A DNA stretch of 64,000 bases from Pseudoxanthomonas sp. YR558 (lineage in GTDB: Bacteria; Pseudomonadota; Gammaproteobacteria; Xanthomonadales; Xanthomonadaceae), in assembly GCF_900116385.1 (NCBI RefSeq), contig NZ_FPCI01000001.1:1736001-1800000 (forward strand), in the 5' to 3' direction. Positions 45,801 to 54,568 of this stretch are shown here, one piece after another. Position 1 is the first letter of the stretch. Each line of letters begins with the position of its first letter. Both the position numbers and the translations under genes were made by a program. Below the pieces are notes generated by a model. It saw nothing but the letters and a program-made list of their open reading frames with translations, was not told where the DNA came from and searched no databases.

Positions 45801-48800
45801 TTGCCGGCCAGGTCGGTGCCGGTCAGGCGCACGACGACATTGCCGATGCCTGCTTCCGACGGATCGACGACGCCGTCGTTGTCGGTATCGCGCCACACGC
45901 GGCCGCCGATCGAACTGTTCAGCGGGATCTCGCCGAAGTTGTTGCCCACCGAGTTCGCACCGGGCGTCGTCAGATCGATCGCACTGATCGCGCTGGGCAC
46001 GGTGGTGATCGGCGTGGCGGTGCCCGACGGCGTCCCGCCGATGGTGCCGGCGACGGTCTGTCCGTTGCTGGTACCGGTCGGCTGCGTCGGTTCGGTCACC
46101 GTGTAGGTGCCCGGACGCAGGCCTTCGAACGCATAGTCGCCGTTGGCGTCGGTGGTGGTGCTGAGCGAGACACTCGCGCCGGTGTCGTCGGTGCCGGTCA
46201 GCGTGATGGTCACGCCATCGATGCCGGTCTCGGCCGCACCCGACTGCAGGCCGTCGTTGTTCGCATCGAAGAAGACGCGGCCCGACAGCGCCACGCCGAG
46301 CGTTTCGCCGAAGTTGTTGTTGATCGACGCGCCACCCGCGGGCAGCACGATGCCGGCGACCGCGCTGGGCACGGTCGCGACCGGCGTGGCGGTGCCGCTG
46401 GCGCTGCCGCCGACGGTGCCGGCCACGGTGGAGCCGTTGATCGTGGTCACGCCGCCGACCACGGGCTGGGCCGCCTGTTCGCTGACGGTGTAGGTACCGG
46501 CCAGCAGGTCGTCGAAACGGTAGTTGCCGTTGGCGTCGGTCACGATCGCGATGACCGCATTGCCCAGCGCATCCACGGTGCCCGCGGGCAACGAGACGCT
46601 GACGCCGGCGATGCCGTTCTCGCCCGCATCGCGCACGCCGTTGTTGTTCGCATCCAGCCACACGTTGCCGGACAGCGCTGCCGCGCGTTCGCCGAAGTCG
46701 TTGCCGCTGGAACCGCTCGCCGGCAGGTTCGTGACGGTGATGGTGTTGGTCGGGTTTTCCTGGCCGTTCGCCAGGCCGGTCGGCTGCGTCTCGACGATGC
46801 GGTAGTTCTGGCCGGTGATCGCACCGCCATAGCTGTAGCCGCCGCTCGCGTCCGTCGTGAGCGTGACCGGCGGCAGGTCGTCCGGCGTGCCGAACACCCC
46901 ATCCGGGCCCGCACCCTCGATCACCACGGTCACGCCCGGAAGGCCGGACTCGCCCGCATCCTGGCCGCCGTCATCGTCGCGATCCAGGTAGACCGTGCCG
47001 CTGATGATGGCGTTGGCGAGTTCGCCGAACAGGTAACCGGTGGCCGCCTGGCCCTCGGTGATGACGATGCCGTCGATGACGTTCGACGTGGTCGCCGTGC
47101 CCGGCGTCGCCGCGTTGCCCGGCGTGTGCCGGCCATCGATGTAACCGACCGGCTGGGTCTCGGTGATCGTGTAGCTGCCGGTCGGCGGCAGCAGGTCGCG
47201 GAACACATAGGCACCGCTGGCGTCGGTCTGCACGGTGACATTGACCGGATGGCCGAGTACGTCGGTGCCGGTCAGCGTGATCGTGGCGTTGGCAATCGGA
47301 TTCTCGCCGCCATCGAAGCTGCCGTTGTCGTTGTTCGCCGCCGTAGTCGAGAAGTCTTCGTACACCGCGCCCGCCAGCGATCCCAGCGTTTCGCCGAAGT
47401 CGCGGCCGGAGACGCCGACCGAGGGCAACGCGGCGACGTCGATGACGTTGGTGGGGTGCTCGGTGCCGTTGCCGTAGCCCGCGGGCTGCGTCTCGGTGAC
47501 GCGGTAGTTCTGGCCGACCACCAGGCCGGTGAACTGGTAGGCACCGGTGGCATCGGTCTGCAGCACCACCGGCGCAGGATCGTCGCCGTTGCCGAAGATG
47601 CCGTCGGCGCCCGCGCCGGTCAGCGTGACGGTGACGCCCTGCAGGCCGCCGTTCGGCCGCGAGTTCGTCGTGCCGGCATCGCCCGCATCGAAGTCGCCGT
47701 TGCCGTTGCGGTCGACGTAGACGCTGCCGCTGATGCCGGCCACGGCGTCTTCGCCGAAGTTGAACACGGTGCCGTCGGTGCCCGCGCCGAGATCGATGGT
47801 GCTGATGCGGTCGGTGGTGGCGGCATCGCCGGCCACGCCCGTGCCCGGCGTACAGCCGGTGGCGCACGCGACGCCGCCGATCAGCCCGGCGTTCACCGCG
47901 GTCGGACGGTTCTGGTAGGTGCCGGCCGGCAGGACTTCGCGCAGCGTGTAGACGACCAGCGGATCCAGGTTGGCGAAGCTGTACGCGCCGCTCGCGTTGG
48001 TCTGTGCGGTGGTGATGACCACGCCGGTGGCCGCGTTCAGCAGTTCGACCGTGGCGTTGGCGATGGCGCCATCGCCGCCGTCGCGCACGTTGTTGAAGTT
48101 GCCATCGACGTAGACGAAGCCGGACAGCGAAGGACGGCGCACTTCCGGGAAGTTGTAGCGCACGCCGGCCTGGCTCGCGCCGACGGCGATCGCGCTGATC
48201 GCCGAGTTCGGCGCGCCTGCCACATACGTTCCGCCCAGCGACGGCGCACTGCCGCCCGCGGTCGGCGGATCGATCGGGCCGTTGACGTAGCCCGCAGGCT
48301 GCGTCTGCGTCAGCGTGTAGCCGGTCGCGTCGGCCGGCGACAGGTTGGCGAAGCTGTAGGCGCCGTTGGCGTCGGTGGTCGTGGTGCGGTTGACTGGGTT
48401 GCCGTACGCGTCGGTACCGGTCAGCGTAATGGTCACGCCAGCGATGCCGGGCTCGGTCGCGGTGCCCTGGTGCGTGCCGCCGTTGGCGCCCGCGCGATTG
48501 CGATCCTGGAACACCACGCCTGCCAGCGACGAGCGGGTGACGAGGATGTCTTCCGTGCCCGTGTTGTTCGTCGGGTTCGGATCCACCTGCTCGGTGGTGA
48601 TGCTGGTGGTGTTGATCTGCGCCGTGGCACCCGGGTACGTCGTCCAGCGCACGGGAATGATCACGCGCACCTTGCCGGTCACCGTCATATCGCCGAGGCG
48701 GCAGGTCAGCGCCAGGCCTGCGGCCGTGCATTGGCCCGTACCGTTGGGCTGCTCATCCCCGCCCGGCAAGGGTCCCTTCTTCTGCCAGGTCGTGCTGCCG

Positions 48801-51800
48801 AGGATTTCCAGGCCGGCGGGCAAGGTATCGGTGATCACGGTACCGGTGCCGTTCAACGGACTGGTGCCGGTGCGGTCGCGCGACAGGCTGGCGCCGGGAC
48901 CGTTGTTCGCGCCTTCGATCACCCAGTAGAACGGCTGGCGCAACGCGACCGTGGTTGCCGGCGATGCCGGCAACGCCACATCGGGATCACTGCTCGGAAG
49001 ATCGGTGAACACATGCTTGGTCACGCCCACGTCGGCGCGTGCGCGGATCGAAGTCTGCTCGTCGACGCTGTTGTCGGCCGTGTTGAGATCGAGCTCGGCG
49101 CCGCCCACGGTGACGTAGTTGCGGGCGGTATCGCCGCTCGCACCCGGCGGCGTTTCGTAGCGGTACTGCACGTAGATGTAGCTGGTCGCGTTCACGCCGA
49201 GGATGCCGGCGGTGTCGCTCGCACCGAAGCCCGCACCGGGCACGTCGCATTCGATGCTCAGTCCCGTGTCGCCCGGCGTCGTGCCGGTGCCGGTGAACGG
49301 ATTCACCGAAGTGACCGTGCAACCCGCCGTGCTGAAGCCGGCGGACGGACCGCCGATCGGACCGGGCGCGATGCCCATGAAGCGCACCTGGCGGCCGTTG
49401 GGCACGCGGTAGGTGTCCTGGATCCTGACGTTCGTCGCGACCGACGGCCCCACGTTCCGCACCGAGATGCGGTAGGTGATCAGGTTATTGGCAGGATTCA
49501 GGGCGTCGTAGCCCAGCGGATCGACGCCGCCGGTGAACCCGAGATCCGTCTTGTTGACGATCAGGTCGGCCACGCCCTGCTGGAAGGTCAGCGACGCGGT
49601 CTTCTGGTCGTCCGCGACCGAGGTGTCGGTGTTGTAGTCGAAGGCACCGTTGGCATCGCTACCCGTCGCGCCACCGGCGATGCTGAAGCCCGCCGTGTTG
49701 TCGAATTGCCGACCGGTCGGATTGTTGCCGCTGTTGACGTTCGGGCGGATAGTCACCCGCATGTCTTCGCTCTGCCGATGCGCCATGTTCAGCGCAGGGC
49801 AGTCGATCGCCAGTTGCAGCGGCGCACCGGTCGGGTTGGCATACGACATGCCACCGGCCGTGTTGGTGGCGGTCAGGCCGCCCGCCGGCGTGGCGGTGCA
49901 CGCCACGGTGCCCGGCGTGCGCGTCGCCGAAACCAGCACGAAGCCGGCATCGTTGGCCGGAATCGTGAAGGTGTCGCGGAAGACCACGCCGGGCACGGCG
50001 GCGGTGCCTTCATTGAGGTACGACATCACGTACTGGCTGTTCACGCCGGCGCGGCCGACGTTGCCGGTGGTGATGTTCTTGGCGGTCGTGCGGATGTTCG
50101 CTTCGCGCTCGATGCGCACCCAGTCGCTGGCCTGGTTGTTGGCGCCGTTGACCTCGCCCACCGAATCCGCAACGGCCGGATCCACCGCGACGCCGGCGAT
50201 GTTGCAGAACGCGCCCGATGCGGGCGCGCCTACACCGCAGCTGCCCGGGCTCTGGCCGACGCTGTCGAACAGCGGCCGCGAGACGGTGATGACGATGTCG
50301 GCGAACGCGCCCGGATTCAGCGCGGTCGTATTCGACCGGCAGACGATCGACGCGCCGTTGACGGGACAGTTCCAGCCGGCCGGCGCATTGACGGAGATGC
50401 CCGTGCTGGGCAGGCCGTTCGACGCCGGTACGAAGCCCGGCAGCGTGTCGTTGACCACGATGCCGGTGGCGGGCACCGCGTCGGTGATCGCCAGGTTGGT
50501 CACGCGCAGCGTGTAGGTAAAGCTGTCGGTGCCGACCGCGATGGTGTTGTCGCCCGCGCCGGGCGCGTTGGTCCACTTCTCGATCTGCAGGTCGACGCGA
50601 TCGTTGGTGGTGCGCGTGCCATCGCCCGCGCAATCGTTGGTCGTGTTGCGGTCTTCGTCGATGCTGCCGGTGAGCGGTTCGAGCGAACCGCCCGAACCGC
50701 CGGTGCAGGCGTTGTTCGTCAGGGCGATGTCGGCGGTGCGCGCGCGCGTGATGATGCGCAGGTCGGGCGCATCCTGGTTCCTCGCCAGCGGATAGCGCGA
50801 GGCATCCAGATCGCAGGTGACGACCTGGGTCGGGCCACCCGAATTCCAGACGGGCGGCGCCACTGAACAGGTCCATTCGCCCGCGTTGCCGCCGCTGACG
50901 TATTCCTCGCCCGGCGCCAGCGTATCCACGACGCGCACGTTGCCGGTGGCCGCACGCGGACCGTAGTTGTGGACGGCGATGGTGGACGTCATGCGGCTGT
51001 CGCTGTCGTCGCCGGTGCCGGGCCAGATCGCGACCAGGGCCGGCGCCTTGCTCTTCGCTAGGCCCAGGTCGGCGCCGTCGGGCACCACGCTGAAGGTGGT
51101 GCTGCCGGTGTTGTTCGTGGACACGGGATCCGCCGTGTCAGAGGCCACCGTGGCCGTGTTGGTCACGTTGCCGCTGCTGTTGGCACCGTTGGACGGCACC
51201 ATCGCCTCGATGGTGAAGTTCACGATCGCGCCCACCGCGAGATCGCCGGCAAGCGTACAGCCGCGCACGGTGTCGCCCGCACTCGTGGTGCAGGCCCAAC
51301 CCGCGGGCTGGTTGCCGCCGGTGACGGTGAATCCGGCAGGCAACGTGTCGGTCCAGCGGGGGTTAGTGGCCGCGCTGGGGCCCAGGTTGCGGACCTGGAT
51401 GTTGAACGTGATCGGCTCGCCCGCGATCGCCGGCGCCGGATTGGCGCTCTTGCTGATCATCAGGTCGGCGCCGGGCGTCACCGGCGTGGTCACATCCGCC
51501 GTGTTGTTGCCCACGTTCGGATCGGGCATCGCACCGGCGTTGACCACCGCCGCGTTGGTGACGTTGCCACTGCCGACGTTGACCTTCGCGCGAAAAGTGA
51601 AGGAACTGCTGGTGCCGCTGGCGAGTGATCCGGCGTGCGTCGCCGTCATCGTGCCGGCGTTGAACGTCCAGCCCGACCCGAGGAAGCTGCCCGGCACCAG
51701 GCTGACGCCGGCCGGCAACGTATCGACGACATTGAAGCCAGCCGACGCATCGGGGCCATCGTTGAACACCTGCAACGTGTAGGTGACCTCACCGCCGCCG

Positions 51801-52444
51801 ATCACCGGCGACGGCGTCGCCGACTTGGTCAGCCGCAGGTCGCCCGACTGCTGCAGGGTGGTGCCCTGGCTCAGGTGGTTGTTGTCGGTGTCGCTGTCGC
51901 TGCCATAGAAGGGGTGCGTAGGCGGCAACGCGTTGAGCGCTTCACCTGCACCGGGCAGCGTGCCGGAGAAGCCCACTGCGCCATGGATCTGCACGGTGCC
52001 GGCCGTCATCCCGGCGGTGTTCATCTGGATGTCGAAGGCGGCCGACGACGCGGCCTGCGTCAAGGTCGGGATGTCGCAACGGATCCGCACCGGCGAACCG
52101 CCGAGGCTCGTGCAGAACGCGGGCAGCGTGCCGGGCGTCGCGCCCACCGGCAGATCGAACAAGGCAACGGCATTCGACACCGTATCGATGTCGCCGTTCT
52201 CCACCACCACGTGATAGACGACGGGGCCGCCTACCGGGGTCGGGTCGTAGCCGGTATCGGATAGGTTGCTGATCTGCAGGTCCGCGCCCCAGGCAGCAGG
52301 CGCCAGGCAGCACAGTGCCAGGAAGGCCAGTCGTCGCCAGGACGAGCGCTTCGGTGCCTGCCATTGCAGAGCGTGCCGCTGGGGTAATTCAGATTTCGCA
52401 CATACGCGCGCAGCGACACCTGCCGCCGGGCCAGACTGCTTCAT
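42872..52444 (-). CDS. Giant DUF11/SdrD-B-like modular secreted protein
   Basis: 3190 residues, one of the largest proteins likely in this genome. A Sec signal ends at AAWGADLQ. Residues about 55-1300 contain seven DUF11-type repeats (each starts DLRLTKSATP-like and has NxGPxxA and TLPAG). Residues 1300-2418 contain nine SdrD-B/Cna-B-like modules (xLSGxVxxDxNxNGxxDxGExGxxGVTVxL). A further DUF11, one SdrD-B-like, a mixed Ig region (2420-2860), another DUF11 (GLVITKTGDRKTVEV, near 2863) and a Cys-rich module with CNVNHVQDKEELGIPGVRM complete it, with a Gln/Pro tail. No LPxTG or autotransporter domain is seen. ATG 52444 is chosen for GGGGAAA nine bases upstream; GTG 52471 is the alternative. 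Coupled to the barrel gene. Probably surface-exposed. Confidence 0.85.
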   Translation of the reverse strand: MKQSGPAAGVAARVCAKSELPQRHALQWQAPKRSSWRRLAFLALCCLAPAAWGADLQISNLSDTGYDPTPVGGPVVYHVVVENGDIDTVSNAVALFDLPVGATPGTLPAFCTSLGGSPVRIRCDIPTLTQAASSAAFDIQMNTAGMTAGTVQIHGAVGFSGTLPGAGEALNALPPTHPFYGSDSDTDNNHLSQGTTLQQSGDLRLTKSATPSPVIGGGEVTYTLQVFNDGPDASAGFNVVDTLPAGVSLVPGSFLGSGWTFNAGTMTATHAGSLASGTSSSFTFRAKVNVGSGNVTNAAVVNAGAMPDPNVGNNTADVTTPVTPGADLMISKSANPAPAIAGEPITFNIQVRNLGPSAATNPRWTDTLPAGFTVTGGNQPAGWACTTSAGDTVRGCTLAGDLAVGAIVNFTIEAMVPSNGANSSGNVTNTATVASDTADPVSTNNTGSTTFSVVPDGADLGLAKSKAPALVAIWPGTGDDSDSRMTSTIAVHNYGPRAATGNVRVVDTLAPGEEYVSGGNAGEWTCSVAPPVWNSGGPTQVVTCDLDASRYPLARNQDAPDLRIITRARTADIALTNNACTGGSGGSLEPLTGSIDEDRNTTNDCAGDGTRTTNDRVDLQIEKWTNAPGAGDNTIAVGTDSFTYTLRVTNLAITDAVPATGIVVNDTLPGFVPASNGLPSTGISVNAPAGWNCPVNGASIVCRSNTTALNPGAFADIVITVSRPLFDSVGQSPGSCGVGAPASGAFCNIAGVAVDPAVADSVGEVNGANNQASDWVRIEREANIRTTAKNITTGNVGRAGVNSQYVMSYLNEGTAAVPGVVFRDTFTIPANDAGFVLVSATRTPGTVACTATPAGGLTATNTAGGMSYANPTGAPLQLAIDCPALNMAHRQSEDMRVTIRPNVNSGNNPTGRQFDNTAGFSIAGGATGSDANGAFDYNTDTSVADDQKTASLTFQQGVADLIVNKTDLGFTGGVDPLGYDALNPANNLITYRISVRNVGPSVATNVRIQDTYRVPNGRQVRFMGIAPGPIGGPSAGFSTAGCTVTSVNPFTGTGTTPGDTGLSIECDVPGAGFGASDTAGILGVNATSYIYVQYRYETPPGASGDTARNYVTVGGAELDLNTADNSVDEQTSIRARADVGVTKHVFTDLPSSDPDVALPASPATTVALRQPFYWVIEGANNGPGASLSRDRTGTSPLNGTGTVITDTLPAGLEILGSTTWQKKGPLPGGDEQPNGTGQCTAAGLALTCRLGDMTVTGKVRVIIPVRWTTYPGATAQINTTSITTEQVDPNPTNNTGTEDILVTRSSLAGVVFQDRNRAGANGGTHQGTATEPGIAGVTITLTGTDAYGNPVNRTTTTDANGAYSFANLSPADATGYTLTQTQPAGYVNGPIDPPTAGGSAPSLGGTYVAGAPNSAISAIAVGASQAGVRYNFPEVRRPSLSGFVYVDGNFNNVRDGGDGAIANATVELLNAATGVVITTAQTNASGAYSFANLDPLVVYTLREVLPAGTYQNRPTAVNAGLIGGVACATGCTPGTGVAGDAATTDRISTIDLGAGTDGTVFNFGEDAVAGISGSVYVDRNGNGDFDAGDAGTTNSRPNGGLQGVTVTLTGAGADGIFGNGDDPAPVVLQTDATGAYQFTGLVVGQNYRVTETQPAGYGNGTEHPTNVIDVAALPSVGVSGRDFGETLGSLAGAVYEDFSTTAANNDNGSFDGGENPIANATITLTGTDVLGHPVNVTVQTDASGAYVFRDLLPPTGSYTITETQPVGYIDGRHTPGNAATPGTATTSNVIDGIVITEGQAATGYLFGELANAIISGTVYLDRDDDGGQDAGESGLPGVTVVIEGAGPDGVFGTPDDLPPVTLTTDASGGYSYGGAITGQNYRIVETQPTGLANGQENPTNTITVTNLPASGSSGNDFGERAAALSGNVWLDANNNGVRDAGENGIAGVSVSLPAGTVDALGNAVIAIVTDANGNYRFDDLLAGTYTVSEQAAQPVVGGVTTINGSTVAGTVGGSASGTATPVATVPSAVAGIVLPAGGASINNNFGETLGVALSGRVFFDANNDGLQSGAAETGIDGVTITLTGTDDTGASVSLSTTTDANGDYAFEGLRPGTYTVTEPTQPTGTSNGQTVAGTIGGTPSGTATPITTVPSAISAIDLTTPGANSVGNNFGEIPLNSSIGGRVWRDTDNDGVVDPSEAGIGNVVVRLTGTDLAGNTITREVTTQPDGTYAFTELPPGTYTITEPEQPTGTLNGITNAGTGGGTATPPTSTPSVISGITLGVGEDVTGNDFGEVPAGAISGRVYNDGNNNGAIDTGEGGYANVQVVLTGTDDLGQTVNVTVTTDADGRYRFDDLRPGTYTVTEPTQPPETLNGITSAGTIDGTAVGTATPVTTTPSAISGIVLPPGGASIDNNFGEIGDSPDLVVSKTATPAIFTVNNTATYTLRVRNIGQQPSAGEYVVEDRLPAGLTLAATPVGAGWTCTGALGDDRFRCASSTVIGAGVTSADTIVASVRVAATAATGTPVNNAVIVEGGGENEFRTPTPDERADFEGNPGDLPVCDPAITQNACRLPTPVQLSASVSGTVWFDQGSDFGRIDGGDRRLSGWVVEVVNGNGQVVGTTTTGADGSYSIADQVPGIPLSIRFRDPATGVVWGLPVSGETIAGPPVPCDAASAIANGTASSCRSSDGGSTHLSVVLAPGANLPQQSLPLNPGGVVYDATTRTPVPGSRVTLTPIGTCAGYSPEQHVLNAALGGYTVQGTSVSMRVGAEGFYQFLLGPDAPASCRFQLAVTPPAGYTFESGMIPAETSPLTPPSTPGEGYPVQTNATAPTGPVGTSTTYYLELTLGSGVAVPVHNHIPLDPQIAPGLVITKTGDRKTVEVGDSLVYTITIRQTAGASMGTVNVIDRLPHGFTFIDGTARVDNAGIANPLGKPGPTLVFDVGPLAVGQQKVLTYRVRVGVGSQQGDGINRARAWGCSIDGGCVDPTTLTPYPNGGVVPSNPAEYRVIVSGGVFADEGCVLGKIFVDCNVNHVQDKEELGIPGVRMYFEDGTWMVSDVEGKYSYCGLPPKSHTLKVDPSTLPVGSRLTTSSNRNLGDADSLFIDLKNGELHRADFIEGSCSNPVIEQVKARRTQGEIRAPETERNQQPLRFESKPARAPQQGTDSANQRPIVDPRPTTSGPTSTDGARNGEMQP
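45190..48540 (-). repeat. SdrD-B/Cna-B repeat block inside the giant surface-protein gene
   Basis: About nine tandem modules of roughly 370 bp that encode beta-sandwich repeats. Three to four consecutive modules in the distal half also share the linker GTATPxTTxPSAISGI followed by GxxxNNFGE, indicating recent duplication. In-frame recombination could change the module number. Opposite to them, a false long frame is open on the plus strand. Confidence 0.8.
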
Positions 52445-52978
52445 CACTTTGAATTTCCCCTGGTACCGCACCCATCGCGTTCGCGATGCCAGCTCTCCAA
52501 CCCGGGCCTACGGGGCACCTGTGGTCATGGAAAGCAGTGCGTCGATCAATCTTTATGCGGCCGGCAAAGCGCAGCCGCATACCCCGACAACGGGGCGAAT
52601 TGTGTAATTCGAATCACACTTGGTCAAGACGCCTATCACAAATGTGATGTGATTCATGTATGTGAATACATAAGCAAGCGGTCTCACGCGGTTCCCAGGC
52701 GCAGGTAAACCCCTGAATCGGCGGGCGATGCGGATGCACTGGACCTGTGACGTCGCGGCGTTCAGCCGATCAGGGCTGACGCGAAGTGCGTCGAAAGAGG
52801 CGCGCCGACAGGATCGCTAGGGATTTCATCGTGGCTGCTCGAATCGAGTCCCGATTCCCCCGCCCCATCGCGCAGCGTGGACGCCGGCAAGCCCGCATCA
52901 AACAACGACCCTGCGCCGGTGACGGCACCGGGTCCTCGCGGACGGCTCAACATCCGCTGCCCGTCGCGGGCAGCCGCG
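52445..52978. other. Gene-free control region upstream of the giant surface-protein operon
   Basis: 534 bp without a credible gene. It is AT-rich at 52590-52680 and GC-rich beyond. It holds a promoter-like pair (52599-52627), an inverted repeat ATCACA-AA-TGTGAT (52635-52648), direct TGTGAT/TGTGAA copies (52643, 52648, 52661) and an ATTCA-TGTATG-TGAAT repeat (52654-52667 region). CRP/Clp-type regulators recognise TGTGA-N6-TCACA, but the arms here are in the reverse order, so that assignment is weak. Nothing else is seen between 52700 and 52978. Confidence 0.55.
52599..52627 (-). promoter_or_regulatory. Candidate promoter of the giant surface-protein operon
   Basis: Minus-strand -35 TTGACC (52622-52627), 17-bp spacer, -10 CACAAT (52599-52604). 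Predicted start near 52592, about 148 nt ahead of the ATG at 52444. The TGTGA-containing inverted repeat lies just upstream (52635-52648). Confidence 0.45.
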
Positions 52979-54502
52979 TCACATCGCCAGCGCCTTGCAG
53001 TGCCTATCGATGAATGCCTGATGCGACGGCATCTCCGCCGCGCACATTGCCAGGGACCGACGCACGCGCTCGACATGATCGACGAGCGCCTGTTCCGGCA
53101 TGTCGTCGACGATCGGATGGTAACTGGCGGGAACGATGCCTTGACCGAGCATCACCTGGACCCAGCTGGGCAGCGCGAAGAATTCGTCACCGCTGCGGAA
53201 GTACCGACCTCCGTTCCGGAACATGTCGATCTTGTGACGCAAGGTGTCGGGAATGGACATCGTCCTGCAGTAGTCCCAGAACGTACTGTCGTTCCGCCGC
53301 GTAGCGCAGTAGTGGAGTATCAGGAAATCACGGGTACTTTCGTACTCGAACGCGGATTCCTCATTGAACTGGCGCGCGAGCAGCGGATCGAAACCCCGGT
53401 TCGGGAACAAGCCGAGCAGGCGCTGGATCCCCGACTGCGCCAGGTAGATGCTGGTGGATTCCAGCGGTTCCATGAACCCGCTGGCAAGGCCGAGAGCCAC
53501 GACGTTCTTGTTCCACAGCTTCTTGCGCACACCGGTGGTGAAGCGCAACGGGCGTGGATCGGCGAGGGCGCGGCCGTCGAGATTCGCCAGCAGCGTGGCC
53601 GCGGCTTCGTCGTCGCTGATGTGTTCGCTGGAGTAGACGTAGCCGTTGCCGACCCGGCTCTGCAGCGGAATGCGCCATTGCCATCCTGCGGAAAGCGCGG
53701 TGGCGCGGGTGTATGGCGTGGGTGGCCCCATCGTGGCGCACGGTACCGCCATGGCCCGATCGCAGGGCAGCCAGTGCGTCCAGTCGTTGTAGCCGGTCCC
53801 CAAGGTCTGTTCGATCAACAGGCCGCGGAAGCCGGAGCAATCGATGAACAGCTCGCCCTCTACCCGCTCTCCGCTCTCGAGCACCACGGCTTCGACGAAG
53901 CCATCCTCGCCACGCTGCTGCACGCCGGTGATCTTTCCCTCGATGCGCTGCACCCCTCTGCTTTCCGCCAGTCCGCGCAAGAAGGCCGCGTAGAGTCCGG
54001 CATCGAAATGGTAGGCGTAGGCAATGTCGGCCAGCGGCGATTCCATCGGCGCGTTGGCGGGGCTGGACATGAACTTTCCCAGCGGCGCGGCCACCGTAGC
54101 CAGCGAATAGTCGCCAATCGGCGGGGCGCGGCCCGCGAGGAAGAGCTTGAGCCAGAACTGGTGGAAGGGCAGCGGCCCGACGCCCTGGCCGATCTTGCCG
54201 AAGCCGTGGATGTAGGAGTCGCCGATGCGGTCCCAGTCATTGAACTGGATGCCCAGCTTGAATGTCCCCTGGGTGCGGGCGACGAAATCGAACTCGTTGA
54301 TGCCCAACAGCCCGGCGTTGAACTGCTTCATGTAGGGAACGCTGGCCTCGCCGACGCCGACGATTCCGATCTCCTCGGATTCAACGAGGCGGATCGATGC
54401 CTGCTTGCCCAGGTACGTGGCCAGCGCGGTAGCGGCCATCCAGCCCGCACTGCCACCTCCCACGACGACGACGGACGTGATGCGATTGTGGGTGGCCGTC
54501 AT
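52979..54502 (-). CDS. Tryptophan-halogenase-family flavoprotein (copy 2)
   Basis: 507 residues, same family as copy 1 but only moderately alike. FAD motif GGGSAGW at 15-21, substrate lysine K82 (TFKLGIQF), WQWRIP at 274-279 and the Glu of GFMEPLEST near 345 are present, so halogenase chemistry is possible. It is the last gene of locus 2, 66 bp downstream of the PfkB kinase gene, without a SapC or cupin partner here. Its physiological substrate is unknown; association with a TonB receptor is the recurring clue. Confidence 0.88.
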   Translation of the reverse strand: MTATHNRITSVVVVGGGSAGWMAATALATYLGKQASIRLVESEEIGIVGVGEASVPYMKQFNAGLLGINEFDFVARTQGTFKLGIQFNDWDRIGDSYIHGFGKIGQGVGPLPFHQFWLKLFLAGRAPPIGDYSLATVAAPLGKFMSSPANAPMESPLADIAYAYHFDAGLYAAFLRGLAESRGVQRIEGKITGVQQRGEDGFVEAVVLESGERVEGELFIDCSGFRGLLIEQTLGTGYNDWTHWLPCDRAMAVPCATMGPPTPYTRATALSAGWQWRIPLQSRVGNGYVYSSEHISDDEAAATLLANLDGRALADPRPLRFTTGVRKKLWNKNVVALGLASGFMEPLESTSIYLAQSGIQRLLGLFPNRGFDPLLARQFNEESAFEYESTRDFLILHYCATRRNDSTFWDYCRTMSIPDTLRHKIDMFRNGGRYFRSGDEFFALPSWVQVMLGQGIVPASYHPIVDDMPEQALVDHVERVRRSLAMCAAEMPSHQAFIDRHCKALAM

Positions 54503-54568
54503 GATGGGCTCAGTCGGTAGGGAAGCGTGGCCCGCCGGACGCGGGAGGGATGTTGCGCGCTGCGGGTT

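Noticed and set aside
45190..46700. Possible CRISPR or short-repeat array
   Set aside because: The periodic similarity is explained by tandem protein modules of about 370 bp, not by 25-40 bp repeats with unique spacers.
43019..50866. 2615-codon open frame on the plus strand opposite the giant surface-protein gene
   Set aside because: Its translation is Arg/Ala/Gly/His-rich without domains, and it mirrors the codon bias of the high-GC gene on the other strand. The minus-strand frame has clear DUF11/SdrD-B repeats and a signal peptide.
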